A stretch of 64,000 nt of DNA from Mariprofundaceae bacterium (GCA_015488115.1 WFOK01000013.1:1-64000), one strand, 5' to 3'; positions 1-9,237 are shown, numbered from the stretch's first letter. Numbers and translations are program-made. Notes: a model not told the origin generated them from the sequence alone.

Positions 1-104
1 AGGAAAAACGGCTTGTCATGGGCGAACTTCTCACGGAGAATCGCCTATCCGTTTCCATACAGACCATCGGCTATTCGCATCGAACAAAAAAGGAAGCATA
101 CATC

Positions 105-446
105 ATGAGCACATTGCCCGATTGCCCAAACTGCGGTTCCGCTTACAGCTACGAGGATCGCGGTATGTTTATCTGCCCCGAGTGCGGCCATGAGTGGATC
201 GGAAACCAAGCCGAAAACACGAACGAAACGCCGGCTGTCAGGGATACGCATGGAACACCGTTGGCCGATGGGGATACCGTCATCGTTATCAAGGATCTCA
301 GGATCAAGGGGGCCTCATCCGTGGTCAAAGTCGGCACCAAGGTCAAGAACATCCGGCTCCGTCCCGGACATGATCATGACATCGACTGCAAGATCCCCGG
401 CATTGGACCGATGGCCTTGAAGTCCGAGTTTGTCAGGAAGGCATAG
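105..446 (+). CDS. yjdM: YjdM/PhnA family zinc-ribbon protein
   Basis: A 113-residue protein of the YjdM (formerly PhnA) family, whose biochemical role is not firmly known; the old link to phosphonate use is weak. An N-terminal zinc ribbon is visible as two CxxC pairs (CPNC near residue 7 and CPEC near residue 26, the latter followed by GHEW). The C-terminal half is the conserved beta-rich domain with LADGDTV, VKDLRIKG-like and KVGTKVKNIRL segments. An upstream in-frame start at position 18 exists, but ATG 105 follows an AAGGAAG ribosome binding site and gives the family's usual length of about 111 residues. Confidence 0.9.
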   Translation: MSTLPDCPNCGSAYSYEDRGMFICPECGHEWIGNQAENTNETPAVRDTHGTPLADGDTVIVIKDLRIKGASSVVKVGTKVKNIRLRPGHDHDIDCKIPGIGPMALKSEFVRKA

Positions 447-470
447 GCCCGGACAGACAGCAATACCGCC

Positions 471-1445
471 TCAGCCCTCCCGTTCCCCGCGAACCAGCAA
501 GGGTTTGCCACAATGCGGGCACTTGCTCTGCCCGAGCTGGGACAGCACGCTGAACTCCGCCCTCGTGACGGCCTTGGCATCCTCGATATCCAGCCCGAGC
601 TGGCGCCGGATGTGCTCAAGCTGCTCCTGCTCCTCAAGCGTGATGACGCCGTCTTCCAGTGCCTCCCTGACGCGGGTCTGGTAGATCTCGCGACGCTTCT
701 GCATTTCCCGGGTGAATCCTCCGGCAATGATACCGGCTGGCAGTGCGGCCATGCCCACACCCAGCATCGTGATGATCAGGGCAAAGAAGCGCCCGGCATC
801 CGTCTGCGGCACGACATCGCCATAGCCGACCGTGGTCAGCGTCACGATCGCCCACCACAGGGCGGCCGGAATGCTGCCGAAGGCCTCGGGTTGGGCATCA
901 TGCTCGACGACATAGATGCCGCCAGCCGCTAGCACGGCCAGCACGAGCAGCACAAACAGGGCCGAGCCCAGCACCGGCCCCTCCATGCGAAGAACCTGAA
1001 TCAGGATCTCCAGCGACTGAAAATGCCGGGTAAGCTTGAACACCCGCAACAGGCGCAGCACGCGCAGAAAGCGCGTGTCCAGCGTGAAAAACATCGAGAG
1101 ATAGAAAGGCAGAATGGCGAGCAGATCGACAATGGCCATGAATGAAACCATGTAGCGCAGCCGCCCCCGCACGGGACTGAAATACATCGGATTTTCCGTG
1201 CACACCCATACGCGCAACACGTATTCGATCGTGAAGATGGCAATGGAAAAGGTCTCAAACCCCTGAAAGAATGCCTCATGGGCAAGGCGGATCGATCTCA
1301 CGGACTCCAGCACGATAGCCAGCACATTGGCCAGAATCAGAACCATGATGAAGCCGTTGACCATTCGCGAGGGAAGGGTCTCTCGCTCCTCAAGCAGAGC
1401 ATAGAAGCGCGATCGAAGTTCTGGCATTCGCGAGAAGTGATTCAT
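471..1445 (-). CDS. Voltage-sensor-type potassium channel with C-terminal CxxC
   Basis: A 324-residue six-segment ion channel of the Kv type. The S4 voltage sensor lies at residues 125-140, with Arg or Lys at nearly every third position (RFLRVLRLLRVFK). The pore helix and selectivity filter read TLTTVGYGD at 202-210, the potassium signature. After S6 comes a charged helical tail (250-295) and a single zinc-knuckle-like CPHCGKPL at 309-316. It starts 32 bases after the stop of hyfI on the same strand, with no obvious promoter between, so it may be the last gene of the hyf-like operon and could carry charge-compensating potassium flux (inference). Confidence 0.88.
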   Translation of the reverse strand: MNHFSRMPELRSRFYALLEERETLPSRMVNGFIMVLILANVLAIVLESVRSIRLAHEAFFQGFETFSIAIFTIEYVLRVWVCTENPMYFSPVRGRLRYMVSFMAIVDLLAILPFYLSMFFTLDTRFLRVLRLLRVFKLTRHFQSLEILIQVLRMEGPVLGSALFVLLVLAVLAAGGIYVVEHDAQPEAFGSIPAALWWAIVTLTTVGYGDVVPQTDAGRFFALIITMLGVGMAALPAGIIAGGFTREMQKRREIYQTRVREALEDGVITLEEQEQLEHIRRQLGLDIEDAKAVTRAEFSVLSQLGQSKCPHCGKPLLVRGEREG

Positions 1446-1477
1446 ATGCTATGAGGATAAGCTCATGCATGCATCTT

Positions 1478-1990
1478 TCAAGGCATGCGATCAATCGCCG
1501 CTAGAATGCCCCGAATGATGTCAGACGGGGTTGGCGGACAGCCATGAACGACGACATCCACCGGAATGATGTCGGACACGCAGCCCGCAATGGCGTAGTT
1601 TTCACGCCCGAACACGCCGCAATGCTCGGCACAGTCACCGACTGCCACCACGAGTTTCGGATCTGGCGTGGCTTCATAGGTCATCTCCAGGGCCGTTTTC
1701 ATGTTCACCGATACCGGACCGGTGACCAGCAACATGTCGGCAAAACGAGGGCTGGCCGTGAAATGCACGCCGAAACGTTCGATGTCGTAATAGGGATTGT
1801 TCGCGGCATGAATCTCGAGTTCGCAACCATTGCAGGAGCCTGCATCCACCTGACGGATGGCCAGCGAGCCGGCAAATCGCTTTTTGACCGCATCTTCAAG
1901 TTCACGCCCGAGCCGTTCATAGGCATCGCTTGTCGCAAGCCTTTCCGTGATCGTGCCAATGCGGACAATCTGTCTGAGCATTCTCAGCAT
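1478..1990 (-). CDS. hyfI: HyfI/NuoB-like [4Fe-4S] subunit
   Basis: The small, NuoB-like subunit of a complex I/hydrogenase-4-related membrane complex, 170 residues and shorter than E. coli HyfI. The proximal (N2-type) [4Fe-4S] cluster ligands are present: Cys53 and Cys56 in GSCNGCE, Cys120 in GDC and Cys151 in GCPPTP. Extra cysteines sit at 124 and 137. So this subunit can still hold its iron-sulfur cluster although its partner HyfG has lost the nickel site. It lies seven bases downstream of hyfG and is the last of the six structural genes. Confidence 0.88.
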   Translation of the reverse strand: MLRMLRQIVRIGTITERLATSDAYERLGRELEDAVKKRFAGSLAIRQVDAGSCNGCELEIHAANNPYYDIERFGVHFTASPRFADMLLVTGPVSVNMKTALEMTYEATPDPKLVVAVGDCAEHCGVFGRENYAIAGCVSDIIPVDVVVHGCPPTPSDIIRGILAAIDRMP

Positions 1991-1997
1991 CCCAGCC

Positions 1998-3608
1998 TCA
2001 CAGATCGTTGCCCGAATACGAGCAATTGAAGGATTTGTTGTTCAGCGGGAAGTCCGGCACCGGCACCTCGCGCACGGCCAGCTCCAGCCCCAGCCAGTTG
2101 ATGACCGAGGGATCGCGCACGAAGTAGCGGTCAATCAGCCCTTTCTCGCCGAAGCGCACCCAGGCGGCAATCTCGCCACGCCAGCCCTCAATGGCGGCAA
2201 AGCCGGACACCCCGGGCTCAGGCGGCGTCCATTCTGCAGCAATCGGGCCATCCGGCATGCGCTCAACCATCTCGCCGATCAGGCGCGCCGAATCGGCAAT
2301 CTCCTCGAAGCGCACCCAGACACGCGTGGCGACATCGCCGCTCTTTCCTTCAGCCACATGCACCTTCAGTTCATCGTAGGGCGGATAGGCCTCTTCGATG
2401 CGCGCATCCGGGTAGTTGCCCGAGGCTCGGCCGGCAAAGCCCAGCAAGCCGATATCTCGAGCATCGTCGACAGAAACAACACCGGAGCCGATGACGCGCT
2501 CCTGAATCGACGGATGATCGGCATAAATTGAACGCAAATGCTCGACCTCCGCAGCAATGGCCCGGGTTTGCCGCTCCAGCCGCGCAAGTTGCGCCTCACC
2601 CAGGTCCACAGTGACCCCGCCGGGTACGATGGTATCAAACAACAGTCGATGCCCGAAGATCTCCTGATGAAGCCTGGCCATATCCTCGCGCAGGCGCTGC
2701 ATCTGCATGTGCATGAAGGCGAAGGCCGCATCGTTGCAGATGGCGCCGATATCACCAATGTGATTGGCCATGCGCTCGCGCTCACAGAGGATGCCGCGAA
2801 TCAGGCTGGCGCGCCGCGGCGGCTTGATGCCTGCGGCATATTCCGAGGCCTGGGCGAAAGCCCAGGCATGGGCCACGGCGCTGTCGCCGGAGATGCGCGC
2901 GGCCAGCTTCGCCCCACTTGCCGCATCGCGGCCCTGCATGGCGCGCTCGATGCCCTTGTGCACATAACCCAGGCGCTCCTCCATGTTCAGGATCTGCTCG
3001 CCGACAGCCAGAAAGCGGAAATGACCCGGTTCGATGATGCCGGCATGAACCGGCCCGACCGGAATTTCATAGACGCCGCTGCTGGCAGAGCGGACGAAAT
3101 CGTAATCGCCACTGCAGGGACAGGGGGGCATGGGGTTCTTGCCATCGAAATCATCGCGCAATGGATGGGCTCCCCGGGGCCAGTGCTCATGCCTGATCCA
3201 AGGCCGCGCATCGGGGGCAGCCTCGATCGTGATGCCAAACATGTCCGCCATGTGACGCTCCATGCGGCTGGCGGCCACGAATTCGCCGGCAATCGAGGGA
3301 AGCGACGGATTTTCATCGGCAAGCGGCGTGCGCAGCAGCGCATGGCAATGCTCAGGGTGTGCGAAGGCCATGTAGGCATACAAGCCATGTCTTGCGCCCC
3401 GGTCCTGATCGTGGCATCCGGCCCCGGCGGCCCAGACGGCGACAAACCGCATCTCCAGCCTTCTCGCCTGTTCGGCGGCGCGCAGCCAATCCAGGCGCAT
3501 GATTTCAAGGCAAGGCATGTGCGCCGGATGATGATCCGCGAGATAAATCGTGCGGATGCCGCTATCGCCGAGACGCTCGGCGAACCAAGTGTTCGCCAAA
3601 TGCCTCAT
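1998..3608 (-). CDS. hyfG: HyfG-like NuoC-NuoD fusion without NiFe ligands (Ehr type)
   Basis: A 536-residue fusion of a NuoC-like 30-kDa domain (about residues 1-165, ending in the HPLRDDFDG signature) and a NuoD-like 49-kDa/hydrogenase large-subunit domain (175-536). In group 4 [NiFe] hydrogenases four cysteines bind nickel: RxCGxC near the N-terminus and DPCxxC near the C-terminus. Here the first motif reads RISGDS (238-243), with both cysteines replaced by serine. The C-terminus reads FNCSYSGNDL (527-536), leaving one Cys and a Ser. That fits the 'energy-converting hydrogenase related' (Ehr) group rather than a working hydrogenase. The start ATG overlaps the hyfF stop (ATGA). Confidence 0.88.
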   Translation of the reverse strand: MRHLANTWFAERLGDSGIRTIYLADHHPAHMPCLEIMRLDWLRAAEQARRLEMRFVAVWAAGAGCHDQDRGARHGLYAYMAFAHPEHCHALLRTPLADENPSLPSIAGEFVAASRMERHMADMFGITIEAAPDARPWIRHEHWPRGAHPLRDDFDGKNPMPPCPCSGDYDFVRSASSGVYEIPVGPVHAGIIEPGHFRFLAVGEQILNMEERLGYVHKGIERAMQGRDAASGAKLAARISGDSAVAHAWAFAQASEYAAGIKPPRRASLIRGILCERERMANHIGDIGAICNDAAFAFMHMQMQRLREDMARLHQEIFGHRLLFDTIVPGGVTVDLGEAQLARLERQTRAIAAEVEHLRSIYADHPSIQERVIGSGVVSVDDARDIGLLGFAGRASGNYPDARIEEAYPPYDELKVHVAEGKSGDVATRVWVRFEEIADSARLIGEMVERMPDGPIAAEWTPPEPGVSGFAAIEGWRGEIAAWVRFGEKGLIDRYFVRDPSVINWLGLELAVREVPVPDFPLNNKSFNCSYSGNDL

Positions 3609-5077
3609 AGACCCTCCAACGGAGCCGAGACAATCAGCGCCGCCGCCTGATCATACCAGCCGGCCAGGAAGCCAGGGATAAAAAGACCGAGCATCAGGGC
3701 CAACAAAAGGTGCACATAGACAGGCAACATGTTCACACGCACGGCCACGGCATCGGACGCAGGCTCCCCAAAAGCCATCGGCTGCACAAAACGCAGTAGA
3801 CCGGTCATGGCCACCAGCAGCCCCAGCAGCAAGAGAATGCAAGTCCAGGCATGGGCATCCAGTGTTGCCGTGAGCAACAGGAACTCGCTGGTAAACACCC
3901 CAAATGGAGGAAACCCTGCAATGGCCACGGTCCCGACCAGAAGTCCCCAGCCGATACCCGGATGATGACGGATCAAGCCGCGAATGCCGGTCATTTTCTG
4001 CGTGCCCATGGCCTGCGCAGCATGTCCGACCGTGAAGAAGATGCCGGACTTGACCAGCGAGTGGACAGTCATGTGCAGCAGCGCCGCAAAGCTTGCCAGA
4101 TGCGTACCGATGCCGAAGGCAAAGGTCATCAGTCCCATGTGCTCGATGGATGAGAATGAGAACAGGCGCTTGATGTCACGCTGCTTATGAAGGCTGAAGG
4201 CAGCCACGAACAGCGAGAGCAGGCCGAAGCTCATCATGATATGGCCAGCCGTATCCGTGCCCGTGGCTCCGTCCACCAGCATCTTCAGGCGCACCAACGC
4301 GTACAGGGCCAGGTTCAGCAAAAGCCCCGAAAGCACGGCAGAAACGGGTGTCGGCCCCTCGCCATGCGCATCCGGCAGCCAAGCATGCATCGGCGCCAGG
4401 CCAACCTTGGTGCCGTAGCCGACCATCAGGAAGCAGAAGGCGATCATCATGACCACCGGGTCCAATTTGGAAGACTCATCCATCAGCAAGGTCCAGGTCA
4501 GGGCCTCGTTGCCATGGCCGAGGACGCTGGAGGATGTGAAGAAAATCATGACCGTGCCGAACAGCGCCAGTGCAATGCCCATGCCACAAAGAACAAAGTA
4601 TTTCCAGGCTGCGGCGATCGAGGCTGGCGTGCGGTAAAGCGAAACCAGCAGCACCGTGGCCAATGTGGCCAGCTCCAGACTGACCCAGAGCACACCGATG
4701 TTGTTGGCCGTGAACCCCAGCAACATGCCAAACTGAAACAGTTGAAACATGCTATGGTACAGACGCATGCGACGTGCATCCATGCGACCATGGGCGATCT
4801 CGTGACGCATGTAAGGACCCGAGAAGATGGCCGTTGTCATGCCGACGAACGCGGTCAGGGCAACAAGAAACACATTGAAGGCGTCAAGAAAGAACCACCC
4901 CCCCACCGCGTTTAAGGAACCAACTTGAGCCACGGAAACGGCCAGTGCGAGACTGGCGCCGAAGGTGATGACACCCGATGCCACATTGATCCTAGCCGCG
5001 ATGCGGGCGTCCTCGACGGCGGCCAGTACAAAACCGCCAATCAGCGGCGTCATCAGTGTGACAAGAAACGGACTCAT
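3605..5077 (-). CDS. hyfF: HyfF/NuoN-like antiporter-type membrane subunit
   Basis: A 490-residue polytopic membrane protein of the proton-conducting antiporter family (NuoL/M/N, Mrp), most like HyfF. The Proton_antipo_M core is visible at residues 120-400, with the conserved VGYGTKVGLAPMHAWLPDAH stretch at 242-261 (loop lysine and histidines of proton-conducting subunits) and HKQRDIKRLFSFSSIEHMG following it. It would form one ion channel of the membrane arm. It overlaps hyfE upstream and hyfG downstream by four bases each, indicating translational coupling. Confidence 0.88.
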   Translation of the reverse strand: MSPFLVTLMTPLIGGFVLAAVEDARIAARINVASGVITFGASLALAVSVAQVGSLNAVGGWFFLDAFNVFLVALTAFVGMTTAIFSGPYMRHEIAHGRMDARRMRLYHSMFQLFQFGMLLGFTANNIGVLWVSLELATLATVLLVSLYRTPASIAAAWKYFVLCGMGIALALFGTVMIFFTSSSVLGHGNEALTWTLLMDESSKLDPVVMMIAFCFLMVGYGTKVGLAPMHAWLPDAHGEGPTPVSAVLSGLLLNLALYALVRLKMLVDGATGTDTAGHIMMSFGLLSLFVAAFSLHKQRDIKRLFSFSSIEHMGLMTFAFGIGTHLASFAALLHMTVHSLVKSGIFFTVGHAAQAMGTQKMTGIRGLIRHHPGIGWGLLVGTVAIAGFPPFGVFTSEFLLLTATLDAHAWTCILLLLGLLVAMTGLLRFVQPMAFGEPASDAVAVRVNMLPVYVHLLLALMLGLFIPGFLAGWYDQAAALIVSAPLEGL

Positions 5078-5751
5078 TCCTCTTCCTCCCGCTCCACCAG
5101 CGAGGCATGCATCGCATCCACCTCGAGCGAGTCGAACGTCGTGCGGATCTGGAAAAAGAACAAGCCGAAGATCAGCGCCGCAATCAGGACATCAAACGCA
5201 ATGCCGATCTCAACGACCAGCGGCATGCCGTTGGTCGAACCAATGGCGGCGAAGAACAGGGCGTTCTCGACAGCCAGGAAGCCCACGACCTGCGTGATCG
5301 CCTTCCTGCGCGTGATCATCATCAGCATGCCAAGCAGCACGCAGGCCGTGGCAATGGCCATCGAATCGCGGGTCAGCAACTGAGAAATCTTCTCGATCGG
5401 CTGGATAATATGGAAAGAGAATAGCGTGATGCCCAGCGCAATGAGCATGGTCAGGGTCAGGTTCACCAGTGGCTCGACCTCACGATGCACATGCAGTCGC
5501 TTGATCACGCGCCAGAGCAGCCATGGCAGGAGCAGCCCCTTGAGCAGGAGGGTCATGGCCGCAGAGACATAAAGCTCATGATGGCCGGTCCCATAGGCAA
5601 CGAAGGCGGACGTGATGGCCAGCAGCCATCCCTGAACCGCGAACCAGTGCAACACGGACAACATGCGATGCTGAGCCAAAAGAGAGAACGACACCAGAAG
5701 CATCAATGCGGCCAGTCCGTCGATGATTTGCTGAATCAAGGCCGTGTTCAC
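5074..5751 (-). CDS. hyfE: HyfE-like membrane subunit
   Basis: A small membrane subunit of hydrogenase-4 type, 225 residues with about six to seven transmembrane helices and related to NuoK in its C-terminal half (ENALFFAA and EIGIAFDVLIAALIFG segments). A GTG start at 5751 is chosen because it overlaps the hyfC stop as GTGA and gives the family's usual length; the reading frame is open further upstream inside hyfC, but that extension is not membrane-like. The C-terminus ends in a charged EREEEE tail. Confidence 0.85.
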   Translation of the reverse strand: MNTALIQQIIDGLAALMLLVSFSLLAQHRMLSVLHWFAVQGWLLAITSAFVAYGTGHHELYVSAAMTLLLKGLLLPWLLWRVIKRLHVHREVEPLVNLTLTMLIALGITLFSFHIIQPIEKISQLLTRDSMAIATACVLLGMLMMITRRKAITQVVGFLAVENALFFAAIGSTNGMPLVVEIGIAFDVLIAALIFGLFFFQIRTTFDSLEVDAMHASLVEREEEE

Positions 5752-6695
5752 GCATTGACCTCCAGCATGTAATGCGAAAGAAGTCCGAGAAAGGCGATCA
5801 CGAAGGCCATGGAAAGAAACTCCGGCACCTCGAACAATCTGAGCTTGGCCAGATAGGTCTCGGCAAGTGACAGGGCAAGAAGCAGACCGAAAATCTTGAG
5901 CACCCAAGCGACGAGGGCCAGGAGCAGACCCGCTGCATCAGGGCCGGCAACCATGCCCCAAGGCATGAACAGGTCAATGATGAGCGTTGCAAACAATGTC
6001 AGCTTGATCATCGAGGCCCATTCCATCAAGGCAAGATGACGACCCGAATATTCGAGAATCATGGCCTCATGAACCATGGTCAATTCCAGGTGCGTGGTCG
6101 GGTTGTCCACCGGAATACGTCCATTCTCGGCCAAGGCGATCATCAGCATGGCCGCGAGCGCAAAGGCCAGTGAAGGCTGCAGCATGATCGGCGTGTTCAG
6201 GGTGTGCTGAATCATCGTTGTCAGATTCGTGCTGTGAGCCCCAAGCGACAACACGAACACGCTCATCAGCAAGGCTGGCTCTGCCAGTGCCGAAAAGGTC
6301 ATCTCGCGGCTTGCGCCCATGCCGCCAAAAGCCGTGCCGATGTCCATGCCGGCCAGCGCAAGGAAGAAGCGCGCCAACGCCAGCAGGGACACCAGCGCAA
6401 TGACATCGGCGGTCAGCGATAGCGGCGTATCCACGAGTAACGCCGGCACGCAGCTGGCCGCCATCACCGTGGCCGTGAACACGACATAGGGTGCGAAACG
6501 GAAGATCCAAGAAGCGTTTTCCGCTAGCACCACCTGCTTGGCGAACAGCTTGGCTAGGTTGCGCCAGGGTTGCAGCAGGCCCGGTCCATGCCTGTTTTGC
6601 AGCCTTGCCTTGACCGAGGCTACAAAGCCTGCCGCCACGGGAGCCAGCAGCACCAGCAACAGTGCCTGCGCGATCTGCAACGGCAGCGAGCTCAT
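5748..6695 (-). CDS. hyfC: HyfC/NuoH-like membrane subunit
   Basis: A 315-residue NuoH-like subunit, the same length as E. coli HyfC, that links the membrane arm to the NuoB/NuoD module. The family signature around RHGPGLLQPWRNLAKLF (residues 33-49) and the acidic loop ENGRIPVDNPTTHLELTMVHE (about 194-214) are both visible; in complex I these line the proton and quinone path. The start ATG at 6695 overlaps the hyfB stop (ATGA). A longer open frame upstream lies inside hyfB. Confidence 0.88.
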   Translation of the reverse strand: MSSLPLQIAQALLLVLLAPVAAGFVASVKARLQNRHGPGLLQPWRNLAKLFAKQVVLAENASWIFRFAPYVVFTATVMAASCVPALLVDTPLSLTADVIALVSLLALARFFLALAGMDIGTAFGGMGASREMTFSALAEPALLMSVFVLSLGAHSTNLTTMIQHTLNTPIMLQPSLAFALAAMLMIALAENGRIPVDNPTTHLELTMVHEAMILEYSGRHLALMEWASMIKLTLFATLIIDLFMPWGMVAGPDAAGLLLALVAWVLKIFGLLLALSLAETYLAKLRLFEVPEFLSMAFVIAFLGLLSHYMLEVNA

Positions 6696-8689
6696 GCGAA
6701 CACCGCCAGCAACAACAGTACCGTCGCGAAAGTCCAAGCCAGATAGGCATGGATGCCGCGTTGGTGCTCTTGTTGCACGATCCTGGCCAAATTCAGAACG
6801 AAATCGCCAATGGGGCGATGCAGATGACGGACGGCCGGGTCGGCCACATGCAGAACATGTCGCACCTTTTTCGTCAGCAGCTTGTGCGCGGGATATTCCA
6901 TGTGCACATGCTCATCCGGCTGCAGAACCCCGCCGAAGATGCGCCTGAGCGGCTGCGAGAAGCTGGTGGCATTGTACTGCATGCGCGCGTTCAGGTTCGG
7001 GGTGCCGCAGCTCCATATCGGCCCGCGGCGCACCGTCGTGCCCTTCGGATGCAGCCACCAGAAAGCCAGCCCGCCGATGGCCAGCATGCCGGCCAACGCC
7101 ACCGGGGCAGAATACGAGGCGCGGCTTACATCCACCGGGCTCAGCCACAGCCAGCCGTGCGCATGCACGTGCCCAGCCAGCGAAACATCGAGCAAGGCCC
7201 GTGGAATCGCGTCCATCAGCGGTACGAACAGCACCGGCAACAGCCCCAGCAGCAGGCAGCACAGGGCAGGGATCGCCATGCCAAGTTTCATCCAGCCGTC
7301 CACTTCGCGGGCCCCGGCCACGGCCTCGCTGCGGGCATGGCCGAGGAAGACGACGCCAAAGACCTTGACGAAACAGGCCGCAGCCAAGGCCCCTGCCAGC
7401 GCCAGCATCGCCGCCGAGAAGGGCACGATGGCCGTCAGTAGCGCAGCACCCAGTTGCGGCGCCATCAGCGCCGTCTGGAAGGTCAACCATTCGGAAACGA
7501 AGCCGTTGAACGGTGGCAGCGCCGAAATCGAAATGCTGGCCACGAGGAAGAACAGGCTTGTTGCCGGCATGCGGTGGATGAGTCCACCCATGGATTCCAT
7601 GTCGCGCGTTCCGCTTGCATGCAGCACAGCGCCTGCACCCATGAACAGCAGGCCCTTGAACAGCGCGTGGTTGATCGTGTGATAGAGCCCTGCAATCAGG
7701 CCTAGGGCGGCCAGGAGCGGATGACCGAAATGCGCCAACAGCATCGAAAGTCCCAAGCCGATGAGGATGATGCCGACGTTTTCAATGGAATGGTAGGCGA
7801 GCAAACGCTTGAGATCATGCTGCTGCAAGGCGAACAGCACCCCGAAGACAGCCGATGAAGAGCCGGCGGCCAGCACGAGCACACCCCACCACCACTGGAA
7901 ATTGGCCGTCCCGATCAGGTCCCATGCCAGACGCACGAAACCGAAGATGGCGACCTTGAGCATGATGCCGCTCATCAGCGCCGAGACATTGCTTGGCGCC
8001 ACCGGATGTGCATCGGGCAACCAACCGTGCATCGGCGCCACGCCCGCCTTGGTGCCGAAACCGAGAGCAGCCAGCAGGAAGGCAACCGAGGCCCAAAACG
8101 GCGTCAGTTCGGCATTGCGCATGGAAACAAACTCGAAAGAACCACCGGCCGCGTACAGCACCGCGAAGCTTCCCAGAATAAGCAGGCCAGCCAAGTGCGC
8201 CATCAACAGATAGATGAAGCCCGCCTTGCGGTTTTCAGGCTGCTCATGCTCGAACGTGACGAGAAAATACGAGGATACGCTCATCAGTTCCCAGAACAGC
8301 ATGAAGGAGAAGGCATCGTCGGCGAGCACGACACCGAACATGCCGAGCACGAAAAGCGGCAGGAACACGCCCATGGCCGCCAGCCGCCTTTCATGCCTCA
8401 GATAGCCCTGCGAATAAACCGCGACTGGGGTAAGCAGCGCGCCGATGACCAACAGGAAGAACGAGGCCAGCGCGTCAATCCTGACATGCATCGGCAGCCA
8501 GGGCAGACCCAGCGGCAGGGTCAAAGTGGCCGGGTTTTCGAGCAGCCCGGCCATACCCGCAACGATGGCCAGCAGCCCGCTGACCCCGAGCAACAGGCAG
8601 AGTGCCGTGCGCTGCAGGCTTCCCCGCAGGAAGCCGCCGCCAACGGCCGCAAGCAGCGCCGCGATGCAAGCGCCCAGAGCCAGGATCAT
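6692..8689 (-). CDS. hyfB: HyfB/NuoL-like antiporter-type membrane subunit
   Basis: A large polytopic subunit of about 665 residues, the same size class as E. coli HyfB, belonging to the NuoL/MrpA antiporter family. The core motif GFGTKAGVAPMHGWLPDAH, the QQHDLKRLLAYHSIENVGII stretch and LPPFNGFVSEWL are all visible. ATG 8689 is used; a TTG at 8698 (three residues longer) would overlap the regulator's stop as TTGA and is equally possible. Together with HyfF it gives the complex two antiporter-type channels. It is the first structural gene after the regulator. Confidence 0.88.
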   Translation of the reverse strand: MILALGACIAALLAAVGGGFLRGSLQRTALCLLLGVSGLLAIVAGMAGLLENPATLTLPLGLPWLPMHVRIDALASFFLLVIGALLTPVAVYSQGYLRHERRLAAMGVFLPLFVLGMFGVVLADDAFSFMLFWELMSVSSYFLVTFEHEQPENRKAGFIYLLMAHLAGLLILGSFAVLYAAGGSFEFVSMRNAELTPFWASVAFLLAALGFGTKAGVAPMHGWLPDAHPVAPSNVSALMSGIMLKVAIFGFVRLAWDLIGTANFQWWWGVLVLAAGSSSAVFGVLFALQQHDLKRLLAYHSIENVGIILIGLGLSMLLAHFGHPLLAALGLIAGLYHTINHALFKGLLFMGAGAVLHASGTRDMESMGGLIHRMPATSLFFLVASISISALPPFNGFVSEWLTFQTALMAPQLGAALLTAIVPFSAAMLALAGALAAACFVKVFGVVFLGHARSEAVAGAREVDGWMKLGMAIPALCCLLLGLLPVLFVPLMDAIPRALLDVSLAGHVHAHGWLWLSPVDVSRASYSAPVALAGMLAIGGLAFWWLHPKGTTVRRGPIWSCGTPNLNARMQYNATSFSQPLRRIFGGVLQPDEHVHMEYPAHKLLTKKVRHVLHVADPAVRHLHRPIGDFVLNLARIVQQEHQRGIHAYLAWTFATVLLLLAVFA

Positions 8690-8694
8690 GGCAT

Positions 8695-9237
8695 TCAACG
8701 AGAGCGTACCATCAGCAGCTCGCTTGGCTGGTCGGAAACATTGTGCCAGTTATGCGGCTTGCGTGCATCGTAATAGACAGACTGGGTCTCGTGCAGATCA
8801 TATTCGCGGCCGTCGAACTCGAGCCTTGCTTTTCCCCTGCGAACCCAAACGAAAACCTGCGGACTTTTGATGCCGTACTGGTTCTCATCGAAACTGCCGC
8901 CGGCTTCCAGGCGCACAAGCATCGGTTCGAACCCCGTTGGCTGGTGCAAGGCCGTGAGCGGCACAAAGCGGCCGCCGTGGCTCAGCTCCACCGAGGGACG
9001 ATCTCCAAGATCGAAGATCTCGATGTCCTGCTCGTCCCCCTGTTCGATGAAGAAGGCGGCGACAGCCACTCCGAGACCATCGGCCAATTTTTCCAGCGTG
9101 GCCACCGAGGGCGAGGTCTGGCCGGCTTCAAGCTGCGAAAGCGCGGCCGCGCTGATGCCGGCGGCCTCGGCCAGCGCACGCTGCGAAAGCCCCTTCTGCT
9201 CGCGCAGCCTTCTGATTTTTTCCCCGATTGCCTGCAT
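8695..9237 (-). CDS. XRE-family regulator with C-terminal cupin domain
   Basis: A 180-residue transcription factor. A helix-turn-helix of the XRE/Cro type occupies residues 5-60 (GLSQRALAEAAGISAAALSQLE), and a cupin_2 domain fills about 105-175 (KARLEFDGREYDLHETQSVYYDARKPHNWHN), which in this family senses a small ligand or metal. It is the first gene of the hyf-like operon and touches hyfB, so it probably regulates its own operon. The start at 9237 begins the HTH as in family members; the frame continues further upstream without looking coding. The ligand cannot be read from the sequence. Confidence 0.85.
   Translation of the reverse strand: MQAIGEKIRRLREQKGLSQRALAEAAGISAAALSQLEAGQTSPSVATLEKLADGLGVAVAAFFIEQGDEQDIEIFDLGDRPSVELSHGGRFVPLTALHQPTGFEPMLVRLEAGGSFDENQYGIKSPQVFVWVRRGKARLEFDGREYDLHETQSVYYDARKPHNWHNVSDQPSELLMVRSR

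Noticed and set aside
1446-1477. Repeated GCATGC/ATGCATGC words between hyfI and the channel gene
   Set aside because: Similar short palindromes recur throughout the window, so they are a compositional feature rather than a defined site.
2538-3650. A 370-residue open frame on the plus strand opposite hyfG
   Set aside because: It is the shadow of the clearly coding hyfG on the other strand and has no domain or motif content.
471-9237. Calling the hyf-like cluster a functional hydrogenase-4 or formate hydrogenlyase
   Set aside because: The large subunit lacks three of four nickel ligands and no ferredoxin, formate dehydrogenase or Hyp genes are present in the window.
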